A program made the translations under genes and the position numbers. A stretch of DNA of 38,611 bases from Bacteroidaceae bacterium (GTDB taxonomy: Bacteria; Bacteroidota; Bacteroidia; Bacteroidales; Bacteroidaceae): NCBI GenBank assembly GCA_017558175.1, contig JAFYWH010000140.1, positions 1 to 38,611 of the forward strand, in the 5' to 3' direction. The notes below the pieces were generated by a model. The model saw nothing but the letters and a program-made list of their open reading frames with translations. It searched no databases and was not told the origin of the DNA. Shown piece after piece: positions 16,831 through 24,674 of this stretch. Within the stretch, counting starts at the first letter, position 1. The number at the start of each line of letters is the position of its first letter.

Positions 16831-17517
16831 TTACTTGATAACAGGAAGTTTCTTGCTGGCCTCAGCAGTTGGCATAGCATTGAAATGCCACCATTCCGAT
16901 GGTTCTACAAGCCATCCAGCTTCTGTCATAATCTCGCGCAAAAGGCGACGATTCAACAACTCACGACGATTGATTTCGCCCTGTTCAAATAACTCAGCCT
17001 CCATATCAACACGCGACCTGTTGCCAAAATAGTCATATTCAGATCCCATCGGAATAGGATGACCCGTACAGTCTACAAGCGTAACATCAACAGCTACACC
17101 ATAATTGTGCGGTCCACCGCCACTCTTGTTCGGATTGGCCACGAAATCCTGCAAATCGGTGTTTTCCACCACCTTCCACATCTGTTCTTGGATAGAGCGA
17201 GGTCTTGCCGCATCATAAACCACCAAATGAAGGTCCATTCTTTTCTTTCTCAAAATTTCGTTTGCCTTTCTCAGCTTTTCCATGGCTTCTGGCACGAGAT
17301 ATGCCTCATCAAGACCCTCGTACAGCACCCTACCCATAAAATTATAGGGAGTAGCATACACCATATACACTTCAATGCCAGGAATTTCTTCGGCTACGTT
17401 CTGCAAGCCAATCTTTTCAAGGTGCTTCTCAATATCAGACTTCTTTTGCCCCCAAACAGGATAGGCAATAAGCATCAACGCAATGAAAATCAATGATAGT
17501 TGTTTTTTCATATCCAT
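16831..17517 (-). CDS. D-Ala-D-Ala dipeptidase, VanX/DdpX type (M15D)
   Basis: The protein has 228 residues with an N-terminal signal peptide (about 1-23, ending PVWG before Gln), so it acts in the periplasm or outside. M15 motifs are clear: YDAARP with R105, the metal motif PHNYGVAVDVT with H137 and D144, and EWWH with catalytic E208 and zinc ligand H211. The family hydrolyses D-alanyl-D-alanine. Housekeeping members (DdpX type) recycle peptidoglycan-derived dipeptide; there are no vancomycin-resistance genes nearby, so resistance is not suggested. Start ATG 17515-17517 is followed by a second Met two codons later. A promoter with both elements lies upstream. Confidence 0.92.
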   Translation of the reverse strand: MDMKKQLSLIFIALMLIAYPVWGQKKSDIEKHLEKIGLQNVAEEIPGIEVYMVYATPYNFMGRVLYEGLDEAYLVPEAMEKLRKANEILRKKRMDLHLVVYDAARPRSIQEQMWKVVENTDLQDFVANPNKSGGGPHNYGVAVDVTLVDCTGHPIPMGSEYDYFGNRSRVDMEAELFEQGEINRRELLNRRLLREIMTEAGWLVEPSEWWHFNAMPTAEASKKLPVIK

Positions 17518-17535
17518 TATTAATTTAAAGTCCTA

Positions 17536-17567
17536 CAAAAATACATGGATATTCCTAAATGGGCAAA
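17536..17567 (-). promoter_or_regulatory. Promoter of the dipeptidase gene (TTTG-N20-TATTTTTG)
   Basis: On the minus strand TTTG (17564-17567) and TATTTTTG (17536-17543) are 20 bases apart, a full Bacteroidota promoter. The gene's ATG is about 19 bases downstream of the -7 box. Confidence 0.7.
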
Positions 17568-17597
17568 TTATAGTATCGCAAAAACATTTTCACGATA

Positions 17598-17936
17598 GAA
17601 CTTCAGGAAGTTCAGACTTCTTATAAATCAACCTTTTGCAATGAACTTCCCGAATGAAGTTCCGCATTTTCTGAAAGTAGGCTTCTTTGCCAAGAAATTG
17701 AACCAACCCAAACAATATATTCCTGCAAAAGAAAGACCAAGGTCTTTTTAAAAAACGCCTTGACGTTTCACTTAAAACGCTTAGGCGTTTTGTCTCAAAT
17801 ACCAAGGCGTTTTTGATTTGCTGTTTTGGTGAAGGGGGTGAAGGGTATTTTCTTGTGTTTTTCTCTATTTATTGCATGATATTCTGAGAATCGAAAATTT
17901 ATACGAATATAGAAATTCTTCATTGCGGAACTTCAT
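17598..17936. repeat. Cluster of GAACTTC/GAAGTTC palindromes in the 664-base intergenic gap
   Basis: GAACTTC-AG-GAAGTTC lies at 17598-17613 and GAACTTC-N6-GAAGTTC at 17643-17662. A fifth GAACTTC half-site is at 17928-17934. ATGAAGTTCCGCA at 17654-17666 is the exact reverse complement of TGCGGAACTTCAT at 17924-17936, so a 13-base inverted pair encloses the 22-base array. The rest of the gap from 17940 to 18165 is AT-rich and shows no gene. Confidence 0.6.
17730..17817. repeat. 22-bp periodic repeat array, locus B (opposite orientation to locus A)
   Basis: Units begin at 17730, 17752, 17774 and 17796, an exact 22-base period. The first is an AAAGACC-AA-GGTCTTT palindrome, the second AAAACGCCTTGACGTTT, the third AAAACGCTTAGGCGTTTTG and the fourth has CCAAGGCGTTTTT. 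Read on the minus strand, AAGTGAAACGTCAAGGCG corresponds to AAGTGAAAACGTCAAGGCG of locus A. As at locus A, it lies between two divergent genes. Confidence 0.8.
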
Positions 17937-18168
17937 CGAAAATCCCTGTGTACCAATGTGAATGAAGATAATGAAGTTATGATTCAGAATTGATGCTATA
18001 CATTGATAATACGTAGACCTCTATAAAATTAATGTAATTTACTATATATAAATTCTAGCTGACATTATACAGAATTGATTTTACTATAATTTCTATGTTT
18101 TTCGTATTTGCAAGCCTTGCACAAGTCTGATTTCTGACATTTTATGACTCGTAAGTACATATTTCCAT

Positions 18169-18176
18169 TACCTTTG
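18169..18176 (+). promoter_or_regulatory. Likely promoter of the Sel1-repeat gene, -7 box TACCTTTG
   Basis: TACCTTTG fits the -7 consensus but ends only 5 bases before ATG 18182. The predicted transcription start would fall at or next to that codon. Either the mRNA is leaderless or translation starts at the in-frame ATG 18215. No good -33 element is visible. Confidence 0.5.
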
Positions 18177-18181
18177 CAAAT

Positions 18182-20230
18182 ATGAATGAAACGAAGAAAC
18201 ATATAGACGGAGTAATGGAATATCTTAAGAATCTATTTAAACTTGAAAAGCAAGACTCTTCAGAACAGACTAGTGCCGAAGAAGTACAAGTAGTATATGA
18301 AGAAGCTAAAGAGTGGCAATCCCCTTTATATACCTTCTATTCCATTGGTCCAAGTTACTTTACTTTCAGTTATCCAGTTGACACAGATTGCATCGAAAAT
18401 GAAATTCTTTCTGAAAATGGTGTAACAGATTCATCTTATTATGAACACATACCTAATGCAATCAAAAACTTGAAGGACTATGATAATTCTTGGTTTCAAG
18501 AAGAAGAGAATAAAGAGGTAAGGGAACACTTGTTGGCTGATTTGTTTTTGTTGGCAGAGAAACACCACTATGTAGGAGCCTATACTCTCATAGCTTCCTT
18601 GCATGAAAATATAAAAGAACAACGGATGTACATGCTAAAGGCAGCAGAAGGAGGTTCTCCTGCGGGTATGGTTGCTCATGGATTGTTTTTATGCATGACT
18701 CATCAAATATCAGAAGGTTTTCAATGGATACAAAAGGGTGGTGAAGCTGGTCATGAAATGGGAATGTTCATGACAGGACTTTCCTATCATTTCGGTACAT
18801 TCACGCCTATAGATTATACACAAGCGGCAATATGGTATAAGAAAGCAGTTGAAAAGCACAATAATTATTATGCAGCAATTAACTTAGGTGTTTTGTATGC
18901 AGATGCCGGATATTTTCATTCTGCTAAAAAGTATTTCCAGTTGGCTGATAGTGTTAAAGACAATGTTATGACAGAAATAGTTTATTTCGGAATGAATGAC
19001 ACTCTTAAAAATTTGAACATATGCCTTCAGGTATTAGAATTTCCTTATTCCGAACGCAGAAGACGAACTGTTATCCAATCACATGCCCCTGAATTGGAAT
19101 ACATCTTTTGTAATGAACCATCAACAGGAAATATGGTAGCGCCTCGTTCTGTCTATCAAAAGGAGTTTGAAGAAACACCGAATCCATGGAATCCTTTAAA
19201 CGATGATTTAGTAGAAGATGATATTCAGGAAAGACAAGCGAACACATCCGTTGAACTATTTAAAAAGCCAGTTGTAAAGTATCCTTTCGACAACTTTGTA
19301 TTTCCTCATTACGAAGTGGAGATTCGACATCCGCATATATTCGGAAACCAACACGAACTTGTGTTCTTGGAGAAATATGCCCATGCCGAACTCAATCAGT
19401 ATATCCAAAAGCATTTAGGCCAGCTCCGCGCTATCTTTAAGCAATATGGATATTATTTGACTTATCTGCCAGCTCATGCGATAGATATTCAAGACGAACA
19501 AGATTTACTTGGCAATTACATAAAGGATAATGCAAGTAATTTAGTCTTTCAAGCCTTGGATAACAAAAAACGAAATGAGAGCATGTACTGGAATTCCTTG
19601 TTTACGGAAGAACATTTGCCTAACGATTGCGTTGGGTTTCTTCATTTCATACCTCAACCAGATGATGTCATGAATAAGACCCGATACAATTATATATTGT
19701 TCCCGCATCGGCCAGGTACTGACTGGCAACGTGCTTTTGCAGATTTTATCCGTTATCTTTCCAATCAGCCATTTGTGGAAATGCCAAGCAGAAAGCAAAA
19801 ATTGGAATCAGGCTTCCTTTTGGTTATTGATAAGGACTATCATATTTATCTGACAGATGCAGAAGGTCATCAGATAGTAGAAATCAAGATGCCTTCGTTA
19901 CCTAAGGCTTTATATTTTGCTCTATTGAAACATCCCGAAGGAATAGCCATTAAGGAACTGAGTGATTATCGGGAAGAACTAATGGAATATTATCGGGAAG
20001 TTTCTTATAAATCGTTGAAGGAGCAGAGCATTGACGACCTTGTAGATCCAACCAAGAACTCTGCTAATGAGAAAATTTCTCGAATACGAAACATATTCGA
20101 GAAAGCTTTAGAAGGTTATCAATGTGATATTAATATGTTTATCCCTATAGGGAAGAAAGGGGAGAAGTATAAGATTCTGTTTGATCGCTCATGTATCAGA
20201 TGGGAATCTGACAAAATAAGTATATTTTAA
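18182..20230 (+). CDS. Sel1-repeat protein with possible C-terminal winged-helix domain
   Basis: The protein has 682 residues, no signal peptide and no membrane span, so it is probably cytoplasmic. Residues about 130-260 contain Sel1-like alpha-alpha repeats (AAEGGSPAGMVAHGLFL, GGEAGHEMGMFMTGLSY, YTQAAIWYKKAVEKHNNYYAAINLGVLY). The middle (about 290-560) is not recognised. The C-terminal 100 residues (LPKALYFALLKHPEGIAIKELSDY, then NEKISRIRNIFEKAL and KGEKYKILF) have the spacing of a winged-helix domain; this is inference. The gene is much more AT-rich than the ATP synthase genes. ATG 18182 abuts the -7 box, so ATG 18215 is an alternative start. No operon partner is evident. Confidence 0.75.
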   Translation: MNETKKHIDGVMEYLKNLFKLEKQDSSEQTSAEEVQVVYEEAKEWQSPLYTFYSIGPSYFTFSYPVDTDCIENEILSENGVTDSSYYEHIPNAIKNLKDYDNSWFQEEENKEVREHLLADLFLLAEKHHYVGAYTLIASLHENIKEQRMYMLKAAEGGSPAGMVAHGLFLCMTHQISEGFQWIQKGGEAGHEMGMFMTGLSYHFGTFTPIDYTQAAIWYKKAVEKHNNYYAAINLGVLYADAGYFHSAKKYFQLADSVKDNVMTEIVYFGMNDTLKNLNICLQVLEFPYSERRRRTVIQSHAPELEYIFCNEPSTGNMVAPRSVYQKEFEETPNPWNPLNDDLVEDDIQERQANTSVELFKKPVVKYPFDNFVFPHYEVEIRHPHIFGNQHELVFLEKYAHAELNQYIQKHLGQLRAIFKQYGYYLTYLPAHAIDIQDEQDLLGNYIKDNASNLVFQALDNKKRNESMYWNSLFTEEHLPNDCVGFLHFIPQPDDVMNKTRYNYILFPHRPGTDWQRAFADFIRYLSNQPFVEMPSRKQKLESGFLLVIDKDYHIYLTDAEGHQIVEIKMPSLPKALYFALLKHPEGIAIKELSDYREELMEYYREVSYKSLKEQSIDDLVDPTKNSANEKISRIRNIFEKALEGYQCDINMFIPIGKKGEKYKILFDRSCIRWESDKISIF

Positions 20231-20592
20231 ATGAAAGGTAAATGAACAAGAGAAAACCACACCTATGTTGTCTAATATGTCAAATAGGTTTTACAAAAGG
20301 CTTATTGTATGATAGAATAATACAGGAAAATCCTATCTTTGCAAAAACAATGCGAATGAAATAAAAATTGAATAAAGACATATTAGAAAAGAAATGTTTA
20401 CTTCTTGCTTGTGTAAATCTTAAAATCACCACTGTGAAGACTGACAATCACAGCAATAAGGAAGTGAATACTCATACTAACAGGTGTGGGGTTTCTTAGT
20501 TTGTGATTGTAGGTGTTGTGATGATACCTTGGACTAAACAGAAAAGTATCATACCTTTCTTTTGTAGTATGGCTACAATAGGGCATCAGATA
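20231..20592. other. Gene-poor gap with a lone -7 box and a 9-bp inverted repeat
   Basis: This 362-base AT-rich stretch has a -7-like box TATCTTTG at 20334-20341 followed only by very short frames. ACAATCACA (20443-20451) and TGTGATTGT (20502-20510) form an inverted pair. In-frame extensions of the WG-repeat gene into this stretch (to GTG 20503 or ATG 20521) look non-coding. A promoter followed by an RNA hairpin is possible; no convincing gene is seen. Confidence 0.4.
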
Positions 20593-21453
20593 ATGGACAA
20601 GGATTTAATTATTTTTCAAGAAAATGGATTATATGGAGTAAAGAACTCCAAAGACCAAGTTATTATTTCGCCTCAATATATGGAAATGTATCCATTCAGT
20701 TGTGGTTTATCATTAGTAAGAAACCATCAATACCAATATGCCTATATAGATAAAACTAATAAACAAGTAATTCCATTTGGCAAGTATTCTTGGTGTGATT
20801 CACAATTTACTTGTGGTTTTTCTCGTGTAATGGTATATCAATACTTTGAAGAAAAGAATAAATGGGGAATAATAGATACACAAGGAAATATTATTGTCCC
20901 AATAAAATATGATAAAATATGGGCTTTAAAGGAAGAATATCTTTTTACCATTAAAGCTTTTATTGGGGATATTGAAGAAAAATTAAATCTCCATCAATTA
21001 GCTAATAGGATTATTCTTGATGGATTAACTTATATTTGTACCTACTCTGTAGAAGCGTTTAAAGATTTAGTAAACTGCAAGCATCTATATGTTAAGAAAA
21101 TGCCGAATACGGGACAATTATATTTCACTTATGGAGCTAATATCGGTTTTGTTTATCTGAAAGGCATCCCCAAAGAACCTGTCATATCTATCGTAGCCAA
21201 TAGCAGCGGTAAAATGTTTCCTTTGCTAATAGAAAAATCAGATATAGGTAAGACTACATTTCCCATTGATAAGGCAACTTCTAAAGAAACTATTTCGAAA
21301 GTTACATATCACAAAATATCTTTTTGGGATTATGAGTCTGAAAAAATGAATGATGTAGATAATTGGAGTGACCCTTATGGAGATGAACAAGCTTATTATA
21401 GTGGTTGGAGTAAAGAAGATGTTGAAAATGGGTTGGCTGATGCTTATGAATGA
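20593..21453 (+). CDS. WG-repeat protein
   Basis: The protein has 286 residues from ATG 20593. The N-terminal half carries WG/KWG-type repeats: NGLYGVKNSKDQVIISPQYMEM, QYAYIDKTNKQVIPFGKY, and NKWGIIDTQGNIIVPIKYDKI, each a beta-hairpin of about 25-40 residues. The C-terminal half (about 130-286) is not recognised and ends in an acidic, aromatic tail, DPYGDEQAYYSGWSKEDVENG. No signal peptide is visible with this start. In-frame starts at 20521 and 20569 would add up to 24 residues that look unlike coding sequence. WG repeats are generally protein-binding folds of unknown role. It is AT-rich like its neighbours, and the broken retropepsin-like gene follows. Confidence 0.75.
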   Translation: MDKDLIIFQENGLYGVKNSKDQVIISPQYMEMYPFSCGLSLVRNHQYQYAYIDKTNKQVIPFGKYSWCDSQFTCGFSRVMVYQYFEEKNKWGIIDTQGNIIVPIKYDKIWALKEEYLFTIKAFIGDIEEKLNLHQLANRIILDGLTYICTYSVEAFKDLVNCKHLYVKKMPNTGQLYFTYGANIGFVYLKGIPKEPVISIVANSSGKMFPLLIEKSDIGKTTFPIDKATSKETISKVTYHKISFWDYESEKMNDVDNWSDPYGDEQAYYSGWSKEDVENGLADAYE

Positions 21454-21571
21454 GATGTAAATGCACGATAAATGAATGATTTAAATGTATAGACATATGG
21501 AATTTTCGTTGATATTAGGTTTATAAAAGGTTGGTTTACAACTGATTATAATATCTGTAAAACTAAAATAA

Positions 21572-21904
21572 TTATGTTTTCTAATAGATACAGGTGCTAC
21601 ACATAATGTTTTATTTTCTTATGTATATGAACACTTAAAAGATGAATTTATGCTTTTAGATAATATGCAAAATATAATGGGCATAGAGGGACATTACACA
21701 GAAACTTCCGTTATAAAAGCAACTTTTAACTTTGAAGGAATTGACTATACTTCCACCTTTTCAGTATTTGATGGCACAGATACCATTGAACAAGTACAAA
21801 AAGAAACTGAAGTACAAATACATGGCATTCTAGGTACTCTATTTATGTTGGAAAACAAGTGGATTATTGATTTTGAAAGACAAAAGATAATTTGTAATGA
21901 TTGA
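21572..21904 (+). pseudogene. Retropepsin-like aspartic protease, 5'-truncated remnant
   Basis: The frame reads LCFLIDTGATHNVLFSYVYEHL at its beginning, with the D-T-G-A active-site loop of retroviral-type aspartic proteases, then continues to GILGTLFMLENKWIIDFERQKI, the conserved second hydrophobic part. It is stopped by TAA at 21569-21571 immediately upstream, and there is no ATG before residue M27 (21650), which lies after the active site. The N-terminal strand and a start are therefore missing and no active protein is expected. A short frame from ATG 21574 is out of frame. The 118 bases between it and the WG-repeat gene show nothing else. Confidence 0.65.
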
Positions 21905-22557
21905 TAAAAAAGGATAGGTTTTACATTCTTTTTTGGCAAAAGCTTAAATGAATTTGCTGTTTTAATTAAGGAATCGCACAAATAATGAAGATAGATTTCA
22001 AATATTATTTCATTCATTGATAATAACTATAGTTATGTATATGACAAATTAAAATATAGATTGTATACAGGATATTATACCCAAAGAAAGAAAAGGTATT
22101 TAATGGTTTTATGAACAAAATGAATGAATATTAGTATAAGGCTTGAAAAACATATAGATAAATGACTAAAATTAGCAGCCTTTTCATTGATGCTGATACT
22201 TTTGATTTGGACAAAATAATTGAAAGAGATAATGCTGAAATAGACAATTCTGCGCAATATATTGGGTGTGTAAAATAAACTGTGTTTTATTTTGTGGATA
22301 GTTTTTCCATTCCTCTTGTTATTCATCAAAAGACCAATAAAAGATTTTTGGACTCGTTTAATGTTATGTTTTCACCTCTAATGATATATATAGTTATAGA
22401 GACTTTTGTTTAAACAAAAATAAAAAAAGGAAGGATGAATCAATAAAACATCAATTAAAGAAATGTGAAACATATCGAAACTAAAGTGCTAAAAAAATGC
22501 CTGATGAGTTTATTGAAGTAATACATAAGTTCTATTTGAAGTTTGTGGAAAAAAAAG
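21905..22557. other. AT-rich gap with gene fragments, no complete gene seen
   Basis: A 38-codon frame at 22162-22278 (MTKISSLFIDADTFDLDKII...) could be a relic of a larger gene. A 22-codon frame begins at 22499 and overlaps the next gene. A perfect 16-base palindrome, TTTTGTTTAAACAAAA, lies at 22404-22419 with A-rich flanks. Nothing else is recognisable. The stretch looks like decayed DNA between accessory genes. Confidence 0.4.
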
Positions 22558-24081
22558 ATGTCTGACGATAATTTCATAAAAAGTATTGATTGTGCATTAG
22601 GAATAGGTAAATGGTTCATTTTGCAAGTTGTCCTATATTTCCTGATGCCCTATTTATGGAACTATGAATATGGTGTAGGGACAATTGTTTCTATGCTTCT
22701 TTATACTTCTCTTTATGCGGTGTATTGGGAATATATACCAAAAGAAACAAGGATGCGTTGGGTGTTTTCTCCATATATCGTTTATGTGGGCTTAGCAACA
22801 TTTTTATTTTATGTAGTCGAAAATTGGAGTGCTTCGGTAGAGGCTTGTTGGGGATTGCCTTTCTATGGTCTTGCTTGTTTGCTTATCACTAAAGTGTTTT
22901 CAAAAATATGGAGGAGAATCCCCAATAAATATAGATTGAGAAGCATTGTCAAATATACAGCAATTGTTCTTTTCTTTATTTTGTTAAAATCGTTAAGTGT
23001 TTCATTTGTCTGTAAAGGACATGATTCCATGGAGAGTGAAAAAGCCGACATTCTCGAACGAAGAAATTATCTGGTCGATAAACTTATAACAACTCCTCGA
23101 AATGTATTAGACGAAATGCCTGGTGGTATTGGGGTTCAATTTCAAGGAGAATGGGCTTTGTATTCTTGCTCGATGCTATCGGCTTCATTAGTCAATTTGT
23201 CTCATTTGTATCCGGAAACAAAAGAAGAGAATCTACAACATATAGATAGCTTGATTCACATTGTTATGTCTCCGGAAATGCGATATTACGATTCCATGAG
23301 ATGGAATGAAGATCCTTTGAAAAGTCTTCATGGAGATAATAGTCATGTATCTTATTTAAGCCATTTGGCATGGATGATTTGTGGTTATAAAGAAATAAGT
23401 GGTGACAAAAAACATGACAAGTTGTTATCTTCTTTATGCGAAACGATGAATCACCGCATTGTAGTGAGTAAAGGGCTTAATCTGCCTACTTATCCGGATG
23501 AGGCAATTTACATTCCTGATATGCTGGTAGCCATTATTGCGCTAAACGAATATGCCGATATGAACAATGGCAAGTATCGTTCTACTGTAAAAAAGTGGGT
23601 GCAGAAAGCTAAGAAGGAATGGATAGATGAAAAGACAGGTTTACTTGTCTCGTTTGTTGATGAGAATGGGAAACGATATGAAGATGCTCCTGTTAAAGGC
23701 TCGTATGCTGCTTTGAATTGCTATTACTTGACCTTTATCGATGAGGCTTTTGCTAATGAACAATATGAGAAATTGAAATCGTTGTTTTGGAAGGATAGTT
23801 TTGTTACCGGATTAAAGGAATATTGGGACCGTACTTGTCCTGTTGGTATTGACATGGATGCTGGTCCTATTTTATTTGAGTTAAGTCCATCGGGTACGGC
23901 ATTTTTTACAGGTGCTTCAACTTTCTTCAATGATTCAGTTATAAGAAAGGATATTTTGAAAACAGCCGAAATAGCTGGACATACCATCAAATTGGGAGAA
24001 AAACGGCATTATCTATTAGCCAATGTAGCTTTGGTAGGAGAAGCAATCATGTTGGCAATGCGTACACATGTCAAGCGCTAA
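22558..24081 (+). CDS. Membrane-anchored protein resembling linalool dehydratase/isomerase
   Basis: The protein has 507 residues from ATG 22558 (a TTG start 15 bases earlier is possible). The first 155 residues hold four to five membrane spans. From about 185 on, the sequence has the look of an (alpha/alpha)6 barrel. Its order of motifs parallels linalool dehydratase/isomerase as I recall it: GEWALYSCSMLSASLVNL, DPLKSLHGDNSHVSYLSHLAWM with a conserved-looking S/G-H-L, TYPDEAIYIPDMLVAIIALNEY, KKWVQKAKKEWIDEKTGLL and the final RHYLLANVALVGEAIMLAM. The two active-site cysteines of the linalool enzyme appear absent, so the reaction is probably different. It follows an AT-rich gap and has no operon partner. 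Confidence 0.6.
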   Translation: MSDDNFIKSIDCALGIGKWFILQVVLYFLMPYLWNYEYGVGTIVSMLLYTSLYAVYWEYIPKETRMRWVFSPYIVYVGLATFLFYVVENWSASVEACWGLPFYGLACLLITKVFSKIWRRIPNKYRLRSIVKYTAIVLFFILLKSLSVSFVCKGHDSMESEKADILERRNYLVDKLITTPRNVLDEMPGGIGVQFQGEWALYSCSMLSASLVNLSHLYPETKEENLQHIDSLIHIVMSPEMRYYDSMRWNEDPLKSLHGDNSHVSYLSHLAWMICGYKEISGDKKHDKLLSSLCETMNHRIVVSKGLNLPTYPDEAIYIPDMLVAIIALNEYADMNNGKYRSTVKKWVQKAKKEWIDEKTGLLVSFVDENGKRYEDAPVKGSYAALNCYYLTFIDEAFANEQYEKLKSLFWKDSFVTGLKEYWDRTCPVGIDMDAGPILFELSPSGTAFFTGASTFFNDSVIRKDILKTAEIAGHTIKLGEKRHYLLANVALVGEAIMLAMRTHVKR

Positions 24082-24141
24082 ATGGCTACCACTTAAAGCT
24101 ACGATAAGGCTCTTCAGCGCTATCTGCAAAATTATTCGTGA

Positions 24142-24311
24142 TTATGAAATGACATAGATTCCCCTTTTATTGATTTGTTGCAATGCTTCTTCTGCAGTGC
24201 CATGAAGCTTGAACTCCATTACATAAATGTAGTTCGGTGTTTGCAATACAAGGTCGATACGGCCATTGTTGGTGTGGTATTCCACTTGGGTGTAGAAGCG
24301 TCTATAAAGGG
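24142..24311 (-). pseudogene. Remnant of an AAA-ATPase/PD-(D/E)XK nuclease family protein
   Basis: On the minus strand the frame ending at TAA 24142-24144 reads FYTQVEYHTNNGRIDLVLQT, then NYIYVMEFKLHGTAEEALQQI and ends NKRGIYVIS. This is the C-terminal nuclease-fold segment (G-R-x-D, then M-E-F-K) of the large family annotated as AAA ATPase with DUF1703/PDDEXK_9 in Bacteroidota. The other several hundred residues are gone and the homology stops at the terminator of the antitoxin gene. It is dead by truncation. Confidence 0.7.
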
Positions 24312-24317
24312 AGAAGA

Positions 24318-24336
24318 AGGGCGCATCAAGCGCCCT
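24318..24336 (-). terminator. Terminator of the toxin-antitoxin operon
   Basis: A 7-base-pair stem AGGGCGC / GCGCCCT with a 5-base loop lies 6 bases after the antitoxin stop. The minus-strand tail is TTCTTCTCCC, a weak U-tract; the plus-strand tail is ATTTTATT. Confidence 0.6.
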
Positions 24337-24342
24337 ATTTTA

Positions 24343-24666
24343 TTAACAAAGCGACACTTTACCAATACCGCCCATATCAAGAGTAAGTGGAATTTCCATA
24401 GCCTCAAACAATCTCATTAGGGAAGCAATAGTAATGTTCTTTCCTTTCTCCAATCGGGATATTTGAGCTTTCTGTACACCAATCCTTTCTCCAAGCTCTT
24501 CTTGGGTAAGATTCTTGGCTAGTCTTGCCTGCTTGATAGCCTCACCAATATGGTAGGCTTGCAATTCTTCTTTCAAAGTTTTTTCGTATTCATCTCTTTT
24601 AGATGTGCCAACTTCTCCGATGTACTTATCTTTAAGTTCATCAAAAGTATAAGTTTTCATTGCCAT
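24343..24666 (-). CDS. Xre-type helix-turn-helix antitoxin (HigA-like)
   Basis: The protein has 107 residues. A charged N-terminal arm (1-38) is followed by a Cro/C1-type helix-turn-helix, IGEAIKQARLAKNLTQEELGERIGVQKAQISRLEKGKNITIASLMRLFEAM, and a short strand-like tail IPLTLDMGGIGKVSLC. This is the usual form of the antitoxin partner of Gp49/HigB-family toxins. It would bind and neutralise the toxin and repress the operon. It starts 8 bases after the toxin gene; the toxin-first order is the HigBA arrangement. A second Met at residue 3 is an alternative start. Confidence 0.9.
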   Translation of the reverse strand: MAMKTYTFDELKDKYIGEVGTSKRDEYEKTLKEELQAYHIGEAIKQARLAKNLTQEELGERIGVQKAQISRLEKGKNITIASLMRLFEAMEIPLTLDMGGIGKVSLC

Positions 24667-24674
24667 ATCCTCAA

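Noticed and set aside
16831-17517. Vancomycin resistance gene vanX
   Set aside because: No vanH, vanA or vanRS genes are nearby, and a signal peptide is present; a housekeeping exported dipeptidase is more likely.
17590-17805. A 71-codon minus-strand frame through the locus B array
   Set aside because: It has no promoter or ribosome site, is made of palindromes and repeats, and shows no protein-like pattern.
20398-20586. Minus-strand 62-codon frame in the gap before the WG-repeat gene
   Set aside because: It overlaps an inverted repeat and has no supporting promoter, ribosome site or known motif.
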